Positions 1 to 10,529 of a stretch of DNA of 64,000 nucleotides are shown here, one piece after another. The DNA is from Craspedostauros australis (taxonomy: Eukaryota > Bacillariophyta > Bacillariophyceae > Mastogloiales > Achnanthaceae). Location of the stretch: the NCBI GenBank assembly GCA_026770025.1, contig JAMXDE010000030.1, forward strand, positions 151,001 through 215,000, in the 5' to 3' direction. A model generated the notes under the pieces. The model was not told the DNA's origin and did no database searches. It was given only the letters and a program-made list of their open reading frames with translations. The position numbers were made by a program, and so were the translations under genes. Numbering within the stretch: position 1 is the stretch's first letter; every line of letters begins with the position of its first letter.

Positions 1-220
1 CTATCTACTTGAAACCTACCATCGGATAAGACTTCCTCTGCCAACTGCAACTGGGACTTGAGCCCCAACCAACCAACACCAAGCTTGCCAGACGAGCCAC
101 TAGCAGTTACAGAGTGAATCCAGTGCACACTTTCCGCCAATTGGAAGTTGGATCGAAGCTGCAGCCCACATCGATCGATTTCACCCTCCCTGAGGACAAA
201 GGATCCCTGACACTCCCATC

Positions 221-2199
221 ATGAATGAGGGCAGAGCACCCGCAGGCGGCCAGCCAGAAGCTGGTAACATGCCTGCAATTGAACCCACTGCCAAGCAGCT
301 TGCTGCCGAGCAACGCGCTGCCAAGCAACGTGCTGCCAAAGAGCAATGACTTGCCACCAAGCAACACACTGCCGCAGATCAACAACCAGCTGCCAACAAA
401 TCCTGTGACTCCGCTACCAGTCCGCAAGCAGCAGCGGAACAACAACCGCAGATGCAAGACATCCAATTGGCCATTGAGCAGATCACTAATCTCCGCGCCG
501 AACTGCAGCAGCAACTTGATGCAATGACTGCACGCGAACTGGACCTCCAAAACAGGGAGGCCACTCTCGAACAAGAGCAATGAGCACTTCAGGCCAAAAG
601 TGCCAAGCTCCAAACCCGCGCTGTTGAGTTCAACACGATGGTGACCTCGCCCATGGACTCACCTTCAGGAGGCGACGAGCCTGACAAGCGCATCATGAGC
701 ATGCTGGATGATGCCACATCATTCAGAACTCCCACTCCATGCAAGCCCATCAAGCCTATCATGGGCAACATCATGGAGGAGGGAGGACAGTTCTTCCCAT
801 GGACTGGAGGCATGCCCTTGAGTGACTGGTCAGGACTTGCTGATGACACCCTTGGGTATCAGCACAGCTACCAGAAGCCCTCAATCCACAACGGAGCCGA
901 CGTCAAAGCCCAAACGAGAGATCGAGAAAGATATCACACCGCGATTCAAGAGAAGAGACGATATCCAGCGCTTCTTCCGCCTCTTCAAGCATGCTTGCAT
1001 CCTTTGAGGTCTTGATTCTGTGACGTACCTTCCAGGCAACCACAACAGGACCAAGATGGTATGCATCCTCGACTCCCCAGGTCTCTTCAACTTCGACAAT
1101 GTCCTTGCCGCCATCGATCAGTGCATGCCGTTGTATGATGAATACAACAAGCGTATCCTGGTGTCCGTCGCGGAACCCTTCCACAAGAGTCTGCACCACT
1201 CCTTGGAGAACAACCTCACCAAATGCTTGGACCCAGCATATGTCGACAACATCTGTATGCTGATCATGGAGCTCATGAACGAGATCGATCCTGGCATTGA
1301 GGATAGGTTCCCCAACATCCGTGACACCATCCGCAAGATCACTCCCCAGCAGTACCCAGGCGAGATCATCCGTTTGATGGCAGATGACATCATCAGACTC
1401 GCGCAACAACTGACGGACAACGACGAGTTTTTGCTCGACCTTCTCCGCTCCATGGTGGACAGCTTCCTTCTCGGTGGTGCCCAAGACAACATCTTGGCCA
1501 ACTACCAACATGAGTTGCGGATCTTGTCCTTGGATGTTCGGAAGGGCCTGCACGATGTGAAAAGTCTTCTGAAGGATCGAGCCATGCATGAGCTGCTGCA
1601 ACGCAAGCTGATGTGGCGTAATATCTGTAACACAGCTTCGGATCGGTACAAGCATGAACTGAATGCCGGGCGCTGAAGGGCAGCTTTGCAGACCAACAAC
1701 CGCTGTGTTCCTTGCTACGGAGCACATCTCGCATCCGAAGCCAGCCAAGAGCTCGCCATGGTCATCACTCCCAGGAACAGCCATCAAACCACCGGGCCTA
1801 CGCGCTACAAGCACGGAGGAGGCAAGAAGGGGGCATCGAATGCACCCAGAAAGTCTGCTCAGGGACAGGGCAAGTGGACCAACAACAAGAAACGAGGAAA
1901 GAACAAGGCCAACGAGTGGAAGACCATCGCACCAAAGGCAAACAAGCCGCACCAGAAGATGGTCAACAACAAGACCTACTACTGGTGTGCCAAGTGCAAC
2001 CATTGGCACTTTTACCATGGCACTTCTAGTCACAACGATGACTACAAGTCGAACCAGGCCGTTGCGCATGGCAACATCGTCTTCGACCCCTCAGCATGGA
2101 CATGCATGTTTGGTGCTTCGGACAGCCCCATTTGGTGGATACCACAATCCCTCGATGTCATCACACGCATGATTTGGACTCATCTCATCATGATGAGCC
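221..2199 (+). pseudogene. Decayed copia-type gag relic
   Basis: Remnant of a retrotransposon Gag. One frame opens at ATG 221 with a Gln/Ala-rich, coiled-coil-like stretch and is broken by TGA at 347 and 581. Near 960-1020 the reading shifts to a second frame that carries the helical capsid-like body. That body is broken by TGA at 1674-1676 and continues in the same frame into a basic Lys/Asn-rich tail. At about 1975-2045 there is a Cys/His cluster (WCAKCNHWHFYHG) resembling the zinc-binding end of diatom copia Gag proteins. No protease, integrase or RT follows: the sequence runs straight into an LTR at 2200. The family assignment rests on overall organisation and is moderately sure; inactivity is certain from the stops and the frameshift. 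Confidence 0.7.
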
Positions 2200-2936
2200 T
2201 GTTAGGAATCGAGAGTACGGCTTTGTCAAGATACCCATGATTGTCGCACCTCCCAAGATTATCAATCACGACTGAACAAACCGAATCTTATTGATCACAC
2301 CCTTGACACGACTGAACAAAACGACTCTTGTTCATCGCGCCCTCTTACCAAGAAAACAAGCCTGTCCTCCTCTAACAAGAAAACCAAACGGCGCAAGGCA
2401 GCATGTCCCAACATCAAACACGACAACGCGCCAAATCAACCGACGACGTCATGGGAGAAAGATCGATGACCAACCGGCAAGTGTCGCGCCCCATCTGGAG
2501 AAAGACATCAAGTGCCTCCCACGGACTGGATCATTCGTATGATTAGACAATCAGAATGATTCAGAAAAGCAATCAACATGACACCAATCGTAAAACAGGC
2601 GCAATCAAGACATCACGGGATTGAAGGCGAAACCTGTGACGATATAGATGCATGACTGCGGAATCGTACTGCATGAATGTAGATGAGAACGAGCATGAGG
2701 ATATGCATGATGAAGATGCCTGATGAAAGGCGTCATGAGATACATACGAAGATGCATGATGAAAGGACATGATGACAACACAAGAACACAGCAGTATGGC
2801 ATGATGCTATCACGGAAGATGGCTGATATGAAATTGAAATCGAAAGAGATGACGAGTTTGAGCTCACAGTTCTAACACGGTACAATCTAATAATAGCTTA
2901 GATTACTACTACTATCATAACCCCAGATTTCCAACA
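2200..2936 (+). repeat. LTR, family A copy 1
   Basis: Begins TGTTAGGAATCG and ends GATTTCCAACA, so it has TG...CA ends with a short terminal inverted repeat. It aligns by eye over its length with the other family A LTRs at 28170 (-), 29688, 34526, 41355 and 56245. The 5-bp flanks (GAGCC and GTGAT) do not match, so it is either an old insertion or the 3' LTR left after an internal deletion of the upstream gag element. Confidence 0.85.
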
Positions 2937-3066
2937 GTGATGGGAGAGCAGAAGAAAGCACAATTTGGCTGCTTTTGAATTGAGCACAACATTGTTGAAG
3001 ACTTACTAAGTACAATATTTTTGAATGTTGACGGCAGCACGGTAGACACAACATGGAACGGTCGTA

Positions 3067-3138
3067 TCCGACATAGTATAGTGGCTAGTATCCCCGCCTG
3101 TCACGCGGGAGACCGGGGTTCGATTCCCCGTGTCGGAG
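3067..3138 (+). tRNA. tRNA-Asp (GTC)
   Basis: Complete 72-nt cloverleaf. The acceptor stem is TCCGACA/TGTCGGA with discriminator G. The D arm contains TAGTATAGTGG (box A). The anticodon stem CCCGC/GCGGG encloses loop CTGTCAC with anticodon GTC. The T arm has GGTTCGATTCC (box B). There is no intron. A TTTT run at 3141-3144, just downstream, is a plausible Pol III terminator. The sequence is close to the canonical eukaryotic tRNA-Asp. Confidence 0.97.
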
Positions 3139-4053
3139 CATTTTGCTTTTGTGCACGAACACGGAACAGACAAGAACAAACACGCCGCAGTCTCCTCTTG
3201 CCTTTTCGATCCGTTCATCGACTGATGAATTGTCCAACACGAGGACGATGATGACACATTGTCTCCTTTCTCCCCACAAGTAGCTCGTCCATCGACGCAA
3301 TGGGGCATGGGCAACTTGGCCGACATACTTGTACGCTGCCGATTGTATTCTGTTTTCCTTTTCGCTGCTTCCAACTCTTGCGGCCATGATGTCACATAGC
3401 TCGTACATCATCGTCGTCTGCGTTGTGTCAATTCGCCTGCATCAAACACACTCGCGGAGCCGTGCAGGTTCACCGCTGCGCTCCTTGGCCACATTGGGTC
3501 CAGTTCGCGCCCGCTGCTTTCCATACGAGTACGTGTAATTGGATACAGGTGCGGTTTGAGTTGAACAGAACAGAGTGCTCGAGAATGTAATACAATAGAA
3601 CTGATAGAATGCTTGGTTATCAATAGTGCTTTTCGCAATCGTTGCAGAATACAACTGTGCACCTGTACTACTACAGCGTTCAACCACTGTACTCGGATTC
3701 CATTTCTGTATGTCTATGTTTGTATTTATTATATTATATAATAGCATAAAATAGTATTATATCATTCATGTCGACGCAAAGTTGCTCAGTGCCCCGGTTG
3801 CTTGCTTCTCTCTCTGTTGCTCCACTTTCCACGAAGCATGGCGCGGCGATGTTCCGGCTTCGTGGGCACTGGCGGTACTTTCGTTTTCGCTGTTCCTCAG
3901 TGCCTTTTGAGAACCGCGAAGATTGGCTGATGGATGTTGGCGCTGACGTAGTTGATGCGTGTTGTGTGCACACTATTTTCGCCACATGCAGGTGTCAGCC
4001 CCCATTTCTCTCTGTCTCTGTGCGTGTTCGCCTGATGACATCGACGGCGATCC
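3139..4053. other. Intergenic, no gene recognised
   Basis: Short open frames on both strands show no family signature. There is an AT-rich stretch at about 3720-3760 and one TACGAGTA-type motif near 3527. The right end probably holds the 3' UTR of the minus-strand HA-domain gene. Confidence 0.5.
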
Positions 4054-5577
4054 TCACTTCTTCGCGCTGGCTTTGAGGCGGCCGTTCCATGCGAAACCCA
4101 ATTCGTTGAGTCGATCGATTCTGTATGTCGTCATGGTGGATGGCTGGTTGCTGTGGAAGAACTTGTACTGACGACGCTGGCGTTTGATCCAGATGGCAAG
4201 CTGCGGGTTCTGCGGGTACTTGCTTGGCACGTTGCACGAGCCATGCACACTCTTGTACTCCTTGAGCTCTTTGAGACGCTCCTCCCAGACAGCATCATGA
4301 GAATTCCAGACAAAACCGAGCATTTCGAGAGCGTGGATCCGATCATCCGACATTGTGGAATGCTTGCCGAGCATCCTCAGCTTCTTTTGATACCGCTGCC
4401 TCTTCACCCATTCCGCGAGGCTTGGATTGTCCTGGCACGCGTTTGGCACCATGCAATGGTTGTGCTTGAGACGATACTCTAGCAGCTCCTCGTACTTCGC
4501 CGTCCAGTTCTCCGCCTGGTACGATCTGAAGCGAACTGGCGCGTTTTCAGGTTCTGACGTGTGGCCCAGCCCTGGAGCCGTCACAGTGGGTGCAGCTGCT
4601 AGTTGGGATAGATCGGCAGGGGCATTCTGCATAAACGCTGGCTGGTTGACCATATCATTTGCATGGATATGGCGATGCTGCTGCAAGTTTGCGATGTCAG
4701 CGTGGTTGTGGACGACGGCCGTCTCCTTCATCGAATGCTGCTGGCTGTTGGGGAACGCCATGGATGCCTGCGGGAGACGATTGTTGCTGCCTTGCATCCA
4801 GTTCATGAGCTGGTTCGCGAATGGGTAGTTTGCAGGCGGGACCAATGATGATGGTGGTGACGATGATGATGACGATGGCGATGTCGACGTGCGTGGTGAA
4901 GATGTGGACGACGCGGCAGATGGCGATAGCGATGGCGACGGCATCGATGCTGAGAGCTGCTGCTTCGTTGCTGCATGATGATGGTTGATGGACTTGTCGG
5001 GCAGGAACTTTCCATTCTGTTTCGACCGTTTGAGAAGACGCCTCATGGATGGAGAAGATTGCTTGAGGTGATTTTGGATGTGGTTGGTGGTCACGAGCGA
5101 TGCGGCCTTGTGTTGCTGCTGAGATAGCTGCGAACGCGCATGAGCAAGCGCAAGGCTGCTCTTGCTGGTTGCGCTGATGGCGCTTGCAAGTCGCATCAAT
5201 TCGGCATTTGCGTTGCTGTGGGAGGCCGTGGAAGACATGTTTGGTTGCGTTGTGAATGGGTTGGGCATCGACGCGCTCGTGCCTGCCGGTCCCGACTGGT
5301 TGACCAATCCGTTGCGCTTGGCTGCTTGGTCCATGTGCGACGACTTGGCGATGTTTTGGTATCTGTTGGCGTCGATGTTGGCACCGATGTTGGTGGTGCT
5401 GCTGTTTGTGCTGCTGTTGGACAGCAGCATCATCTCCCAAAGGTTCGAGTGCGACAATGCAGAGGCCAGATCGACTGCGGTTGGTTGGGCCTTGTGGCTT
5501 GCGTTCTGCGTGACAGCCGCAGTCGCAGTTGCATCTGCGTACTCGTATTGCTCATCCTTCTTGATGGCTGATGTCAT
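4054..5577 (-). CDS. Helicase-associated (HA) domain protein
   Basis: 507-residue protein. The N-terminal 350 residues are low complexity, rich in Ser, Asn, Gln, Ala and His, with a Ser/Pro block at about 215-245. The C-terminus holds two tandem helicase-associated modules at about 357-426 and 430-498. Each has the pattern W...(Y/L)xxLxxY...G/H..C.VP......LA.W(V/I)KRQR......R...L..(L/M)GF.W. No helicase core is present. In diatoms such stand-alone HA proteins are numerous and are thought to bind nucleic acid; DNA binding or a transcriptional role here is inference. The ATG at 5577 overlaps by four bases an upstream 163-codon open frame (5574-6065) of similar Asn/Gln-rich composition, so the true 5' end may lie upstream and be joined by an intron. 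Confidence 0.85.
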   Translation of the reverse strand: MTSAIKKDEQYEYADATATAAVTQNASHKAQPTAVDLASALSHSNLWEMMLLSNSSTNSSTTNIGANIDANRYQNIAKSSHMDQAAKRNGLVNQSGPAGTSASMPNPFTTQPNMSSTASHSNANAELMRLASAISATSKSSLALAHARSQLSQQQHKAASLVTTNHIQNHLKQSSPSMRRLLKRSKQNGKFLPDKSINHHHAATKQQLSASMPSPSLSPSAASSTSSPRTSTSPSSSSSSPPSSLVPPANYPFANQLMNWMQGSNNRLPQASMAFPNSQQHSMKETAVVHNHADIANLQQHRHIHANDMVNQPAFMQNAPADLSQLAAAPTVTAPGLGHTSEPENAPVRFRSYQAENWTAKYEELLEYRLKHNHCMVPNACQDNPSLAEWVKRQRYQKKLRMLGKHSTMSDDRIHALEMLGFVWNSHDAVWEERLKELKEYKSVHGSCNVPSKYPQNPQLAIWIKRQRRQYKFFHSNQPSTMTTYRIDRLNELGFAWNGRLKASAKK

Positions 5578-6065
5578 GATGTGCGGTTGCTTGTTGATGC
5601 TTGAACGTTGCTGATGTTTTGGTTGCTGTTATTGTTGCAGATGTTGGAGTTCAGCGCTCTTGATTTTTGTGAGAGAGGCAGGTGGTTCGATGATTGATTT
5701 TCTTGGTCTGGGACCTCACTTGCCATTCCGCTTGTGTTCTGCAACTTCGCATTCTGCGGACATTCACGCCGCTCGAACCCATCCAATGCGAGTGGCGTTC
5801 GCGCCGCTTGTGTTGCGAGTCGCAGCGTCCGACGATGGTTCGCGGCTTCGTTGCGGCGTCGCCGCGACATGTTGATCCTTGCTGGGTGTGATCGTGGTGT
5901 GGGTGGTTTGGCTGCAACTTCGTGAACGGTTGCAGGTTTGGGCTGTTTGGTGTGCAGTGCCGATTTTGTTGGGCATTGATGGGATCGCCAGTCATTTTTC
6001 GGAGAAACGTATTGTTCTCTGTGACCTTCAACTAGCCGGAATAATTTCTTTTTCGTTCCATCCAT
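5574..6065 (-). CDS. Possible 5' exon or uORF of the HA-domain gene
   Basis: A 163-codon ATG-initiated open frame. It is basic in the middle, becomes Asn/Ser/Gln-rich at its end, and stops in a TGA overlapping the ATG of the HA-domain frame. The composition blends into the HA protein's N-terminus. GTGAGG-type donors and several AG sites lie inside it, so it could be an upstream exon. It could also be chance, and no family is recognised. Confidence 0.3.
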   Translation of the reverse strand: MDGTKKKLFRLVEGHREQYVSPKNDWRSHQCPTKSALHTKQPKPATVHEVAAKPPTPRSHPARINMSRRRRNEAANHRRTLRLATQAARTPLALDGFERRECPQNAKLQNTSGMASEVPDQENQSSNHLPLSQKSRALNSNICNNNSNQNISNVQASTSNRTS

Positions 6066-7241
6066 CCGCGATCACAACATGGAAAAGAAGTCAGTGGTTG
6101 TCATGAACAGTTCGACTCTCGTGAGCATTCTACGCACTCATATGTAGAGCGTAGGACGAGCTGCAGTACTCGTATCATACAAACATACATACGCCGCTGC
6201 AGTTGATTACTCCAGAGTAGTTGCACGTGGTGCGATGCCATACGATGCCATGTCATGCTATACATGCGGCATCTCCCACCTCCGGTCCTCCTCAAGGAGC
6301 AGCAGGCGGCAGTTCCTCCGCACAGATGGCGCATGGCAACGCATCCCTGGGGATGCATCCACATGAATACGAGCAGCTCGTACACGTGGAGGCAGGGAAG
6401 ACAAACGCGCGTGCACACGTGTAGATGCTCCAGCTCCAGAACATCGCCAACCACACGAAGAGACCCTTCCTCGATAGCTGTCATAGTTCTTGCTCAACTT
6501 CGTCCCTCTGTTGTGTTGCATCACACGTGCATCTCTTCGATGGTATTCTTACGCCGAAGTGGAGACGAACATCAACAATTGATGTTGGCAGGTTGTTCTG
6601 TCACAGCAGAAATCCCCCTTAACGATCTCCTTGCAGATTGCCCAGACTGTGCCGTTTGGATTCCAGCCAAAAGGATTCCACGAATGCTCATCTTCCAAGC
6701 ACATACAATCTCTCACGGGTAATGCAAGGGTTGCGCGTGCTGCATCGTGTCATGCAAGTAGTGGTACATGTATTATACTCGAATGCTATTCGCATGCACA
6801 TACGAGCTACCATGTCAGAGAGGGAGCCTGTCTAGTTCGAACAATCAGTTGCATGATGGGGCTGGACAGGATGAGTACCCCAATATTGGTACTTCTCTAT
6901 TGTTATTTTCGTCTCTATCACAAGACTGCATGCCGCAACGGCGGAATTGAATCACGGAGTCACACACTTTTCCACAAACGCCAACGGACCCACAATTCTT
7001 GTGAAAACAACCAACGCAACGGTCACAACCACCACATCGACAACATCCATCACATCGTGCCCTTTTGAGTCTCTCTCTCTCTCTGTGGTCACTTTCACAG
7101 TTGTGTGATTCCCTCTTGGTCATTTCTCATCGCGACGACGACGACGACGACGACCACTACCACAGCCGAAGCCGGCATTGCAACAAGCGATACCGCCAAC
7201 ACCACCAAGGACCATCAAAGCAGGCAAGCTACACTTGCAAG
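6066..7241. other. Intergenic and 5' UTR of apyrase gene
   Basis: Lies between the divergently oriented HA-domain and apyrase genes and so likely contains both promoters. It has several TACTCGTA/TACGAGCT-type motifs (about 6167, 6372, 6777, 6810), a short CT run (7067-7084) and a GAC repeat (7134-7154) just before the apyrase ATG. An open frame runs through the GAC repeat from a TTG codon at 7065, but it has no ATG before 7242. Confidence 0.5.
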
Positions 7242-9152
7242 ATGGCCTCCTTGCGATTGTCACGAGCACGCTCGACGACGTCTCCGAAGAGCGCAAACTA
7301 TGCATTGCCAACATACTTCCATTCATCGTCGATGTCAAACAATGACATGCTGCCTCTGACGCACAGCCACAGCACGCAGACCTTGGGCAACGGTAGTGGC
7401 GGTGGCGGCGGCGGCGGTGGTGGTGGCAACAACAGCGTCCCCAAAACGATCAGCCACGGCAACATCAACATGAGCAGCAACAGCACGGGAAACCTGCATT
7501 ACGCATCGTCGGCGGGCATTTCCGGATCGTCGGGTCCGTCCTCTTCGCCGGCTGGGCAGTTCACGTCGCGTGCATATTCGCACCACCACAATGCTCCGAA
7601 TGCGAGGATCAGGCGTTTCCTTTTCGGTGACAAGCATCAGTTTGGGTTCTGCGGCAAGCCGTTCCAGGCCATGGTCGCCACCATCTTCTTCGTCATCTTT
7701 GTGGTCGTGATAAGTTCGGATGATGTCCGCACTTGGGAGCTTGGTTCTCAGCAGCAGCGGGATCTCGTCCAACCAAGGGCGGCAGACTTGGCACAGCAGC
7801 AAAAATCACTCCCGACCAACGGCGCGTCGTTGTCCAATTCCCATTTTCCATCGCAGACCCCAGGTGGAAACTCGCAGACTGATCCTAGTCGCCGTCAGCA
7901 GCAGCAGCAGCAGCAGCAGTTGGCGTCATCGACGCTGATCAACCAGGGGCAGCCAATGTACGATTCGCACTTTTTGGGAGCCGTGCAGTCTGGCTACTTC
8001 CATCCAGAGGATGCCACCATGCCCGATCACACGAGCTTTAAATTCGTCGCAATCACCGACCTGGATCGTCTCAGTCTCGTCCCCGATGCGAAGAAGCCCT
8101 CCTTTCGTGCAGAGCTGCTGTCCGGCATCATTCATCGCGATTCTGCCCACGTGCGCGGCGGAGCGCAATATTCCATCGCCGTCGGTGAGAGCAGGGAGAT
8201 CGTCACACGTCACAACGAGGCTGGTCGCGGCGCGGAGTACTCCGATCTGGTGCTGTACGAGCGAAGGCTGCTCACCGTGGACGACCGCACCGGCGCGCTG
8301 GTGGAAATTCTCAATTCCAACGATGGCGCGTCGTCGAGGGTCATACCTCGGACGGTCTTCATGGAGGGTGATGGGACATCGTCCGATAAGGGGATGAAAT
8401 GGGAATGGTCGGCCGTGAAGGATGGTGAGCTGTATTTGGGGAGCATCGGCAAGGAGTACACCAACCGCGATGGGTCGATCCGAAGCATGGCGCCCCTATG
8501 GGTCGTCATCATCTCACCGAACGGCCAGGTCCGACGCGAGAACTGGACCAGCAAATACGACTACATCCGCAAGGTCATGCATGCGCAGTACCCTGGATAC
8601 TTGGTGCAAGAGGCCGTGCGATGGTCCGAGCACCTGCGCAATTGGGTCGTCTTGCCACGTCGCATCTCGAAGCACGAATACGTCGCAGCTCTCGACGAGA
8701 GGCTGGGTTCCAACAAGATCGTTCTGATCAATGAAGACTTTACAGATTCCACCGTCATCCAGGTGGATTATCATGATTCGGAGGCAGGACTGCGTGGCTT
8801 CGCCGCATTCTCATTCGTTCCCAACACCAAGGATCACCACGCCCTCATCGTCCGCAGCGTCGAGGAGGATTGTGCTGGTGACACCATGGAAGAGCTGTGG
8901 CGCGATTGCAAGCAGCGAACGTACCTTTCCGTCCTGGAAGTTACGACGGGCAACATTCTGATGGAGGAGGTGGAGTTCCACGGAAAGCTCAAGTTCGAGG
9001 GCATCGAATTCGTGGACATCGACACGAAACCGCCGCCGATGCTGCCGCAGTCGGAGGCCGACGCCAAGCAGCACGAGAACATACAGAATCAAAGGGCTGC
9101 CGGCGACGCGAACGGAAGTATCGGGGCCTATGATGGCGCATCCGCTAGATGA
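7242..9152 (+). CDS. CANT1-like apyrase, membrane-anchored
   Basis: 636 residues from the first in-frame ATG. The N-terminal 140 residues are Ser/Gly/His-rich with a poly-Gly run at about residue 55. One hydrophobic segment follows at about 144-162, then a linker with a poly-Gln tract. The rest, about 260-605, matches the calcium-activated nucleotidase/apyrase fold. Landmarks in order are FKFVAITDLD, SDLVLYERRLLTVDDRTG, EGDG...KGMKWEWSAVKDGELYLGSIGKEYT and PGYLVQEAVRW followed by VLPRR, ending in KFEGIEF. The family hydrolyses nucleoside di- or triphosphates, often UDP or GDP in the ER/Golgi lumen, and depends on Ca2+. A single N-terminal anchor implies type II topology with a lumenal or extracellular catalytic domain. 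No intron is needed. Confidence 0.92.
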   Translation: MASLRLSRARSTTSPKSANYALPTYFHSSSMSNNDMLPLTHSHSTQTLGNGSGGGGGGGGGGNNSVPKTISHGNINMSSNSTGNLHYASSAGISGSSGPSSSPAGQFTSRAYSHHHNAPNARIRRFLFGDKHQFGFCGKPFQAMVATIFFVIFVVVISSDDVRTWELGSQQQRDLVQPRAADLAQQQKSLPTNGASLSNSHFPSQTPGGNSQTDPSRRQQQQQQQQLASSTLINQGQPMYDSHFLGAVQSGYFHPEDATMPDHTSFKFVAITDLDRLSLVPDAKKPSFRAELLSGIIHRDSAHVRGGAQYSIAVGESREIVTRHNEAGRGAEYSDLVLYERRLLTVDDRTGALVEILNSNDGASSRVIPRTVFMEGDGTSSDKGMKWEWSAVKDGELYLGSIGKEYTNRDGSIRSMAPLWVVIISPNGQVRRENWTSKYDYIRKVMHAQYPGYLVQEAVRWSEHLRNWVVLPRRISKHEYVAALDERLGSNKIVLINEDFTDSTVIQVDYHDSEAGLRGFAAFSFVPNTKDHHALIVRSVEEDCAGDTMEELWRDCKQRTYLSVLEVTTGNILMEEVEFHGKLKFEGIEFVDIDTKPPPMLPQSEADAKQHENIQNQRAAGDANGSIGAYDGASAR

Positions 9153-9378
9153 CGGCGATGAATGCGGCACGCGACGAGTGGCAGAAGCAATGACGAAGCA
9201 GACTGCTATAGAATGCTACTACTTAATTGTATAGACTACCGAATCGTAGAGCAGACCAGAGTAGAGTAGTCTTGAGAGAGTGAGGAAAGCAGTAACCGGA
9301 TTCTGTTGATATCTCATGAGCACTCGGACGATCGATTCGTCCGCGCACGTATGCTCGTCCATCAGTTTCGTCGTCGTC

Positions 9379-9412
<34 letters not shown>

Positions 9413-10529
9413 AGTGACATTGGGGGTAGTACGATGGTAGTGTCCCACGACTCCTCCACGATCTGTCACGGAGGACGTGTGTACGGACAGTCTTTAAGTA
9501 TGCCATTTACTTTCTGTACATCTTCGTATTCCCCCAAATGGTGAGCTCTCTGCAACACATGGAAAGGGGGCGGAGGTTGCAGCGACAACGGAGGCAACTG
9601 GAACTGCCTTCCCCAAAGGCGAAGGATGTGCTGCATTGAAGTGGGATTCATAAGTGAAGTCGTGTTTTCCACGTCAGACTGGCGGTCTTATCCACATTTT
9701 GAACCTGAGAATGAACAAAAAGCGGAAGCGACGTGCGTGGTGGAGAGTTCGACGCGTCTGCTTCTCATCACGTGCTAGACCTTGGTGTCCCCAGCGCAGC
9801 TCGTGACGCCTCCGGCGACTTGACGCACGCTCGATGGCTGTTGGAGAAGAAGGAAATGGCCGCGGGCATGCCGTCACGCTCCCGCGGCACCTACCTCCCT
9901 TCCGCTCGTTGTTGTTTGGGATTCGAGGAACTTCGAAGAGGAAGCCGTTGGTTCGGTGGATGGGAAAGAAGAAGAGAACTTATCCGATGAATCCAGGGAG
10001 GCTTCTGGCATCCATGGATTCAAACACCGTAACTCTGCGATTACTACACGATGCAACCGAAGGACATCACTCAAGGGGGAGAGGAGGTGGGAGAGAGAAA
10101 GAGAGGATTGCGGTGATTCCGCAGAGGATGGGAAAGAACGATGCGAGAAAATGTGAAAGTAACGGTTTCTTCTTTTCTGCAACAACGAAAGGACGGCATC
10201 GCTCGTATCAGCACACACACGTATGATGTAGGGAACAGTACGGACTGAGTTTGGTGTGATGCAAGTTAGGCCGTTGCTGTCGTCGACGTGGTCGTCGTCG
10301 ACATCATCGTTGTTGCAGTTGCTACGTCGTTCTTACTTCAAGAGGCGACGACAGGTCTCTGGCTATCATCGAAGTCCACAGACAACTACTATCATACTCC
10401 ACAAACTCCACAAACTCCACATACTTCACAAACTTCACACAAACATAACGCGACAACAACAGTGCGCAACATCATACCAACACGATCCTCTACCTTGGAG
10501 TCTTCCCCACTACACCACAGTGAAGCAAC
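9153..10529. other. Intergenic with CT microsatellite
   Basis: Region between the apyrase stop and the SulP start. It contains a CT repeat at about 9380-9412 and purine-rich low-complexity sequence near 10070-10110. Open frames on both strands here have no recognisable domain. The repeated CACAAACTTCACA-like tract at 10396-10440 lies in the likely SulP 5' UTR. Confidence 0.5.

Noticed and set aside
903-2069. 388-codon minus-strand open frame
   Set aside because: Antisense shadow of the gag relic, with codons that mirror the plus-strand protein and no family signature.
7065-7241. N-terminal extension of the apyrase with a poly-Asp run
   Set aside because: It begins at TTG and the Asp run comes from a GAC microsatellite; the first ATG is at 7242 and leaves the normal type II anchor.
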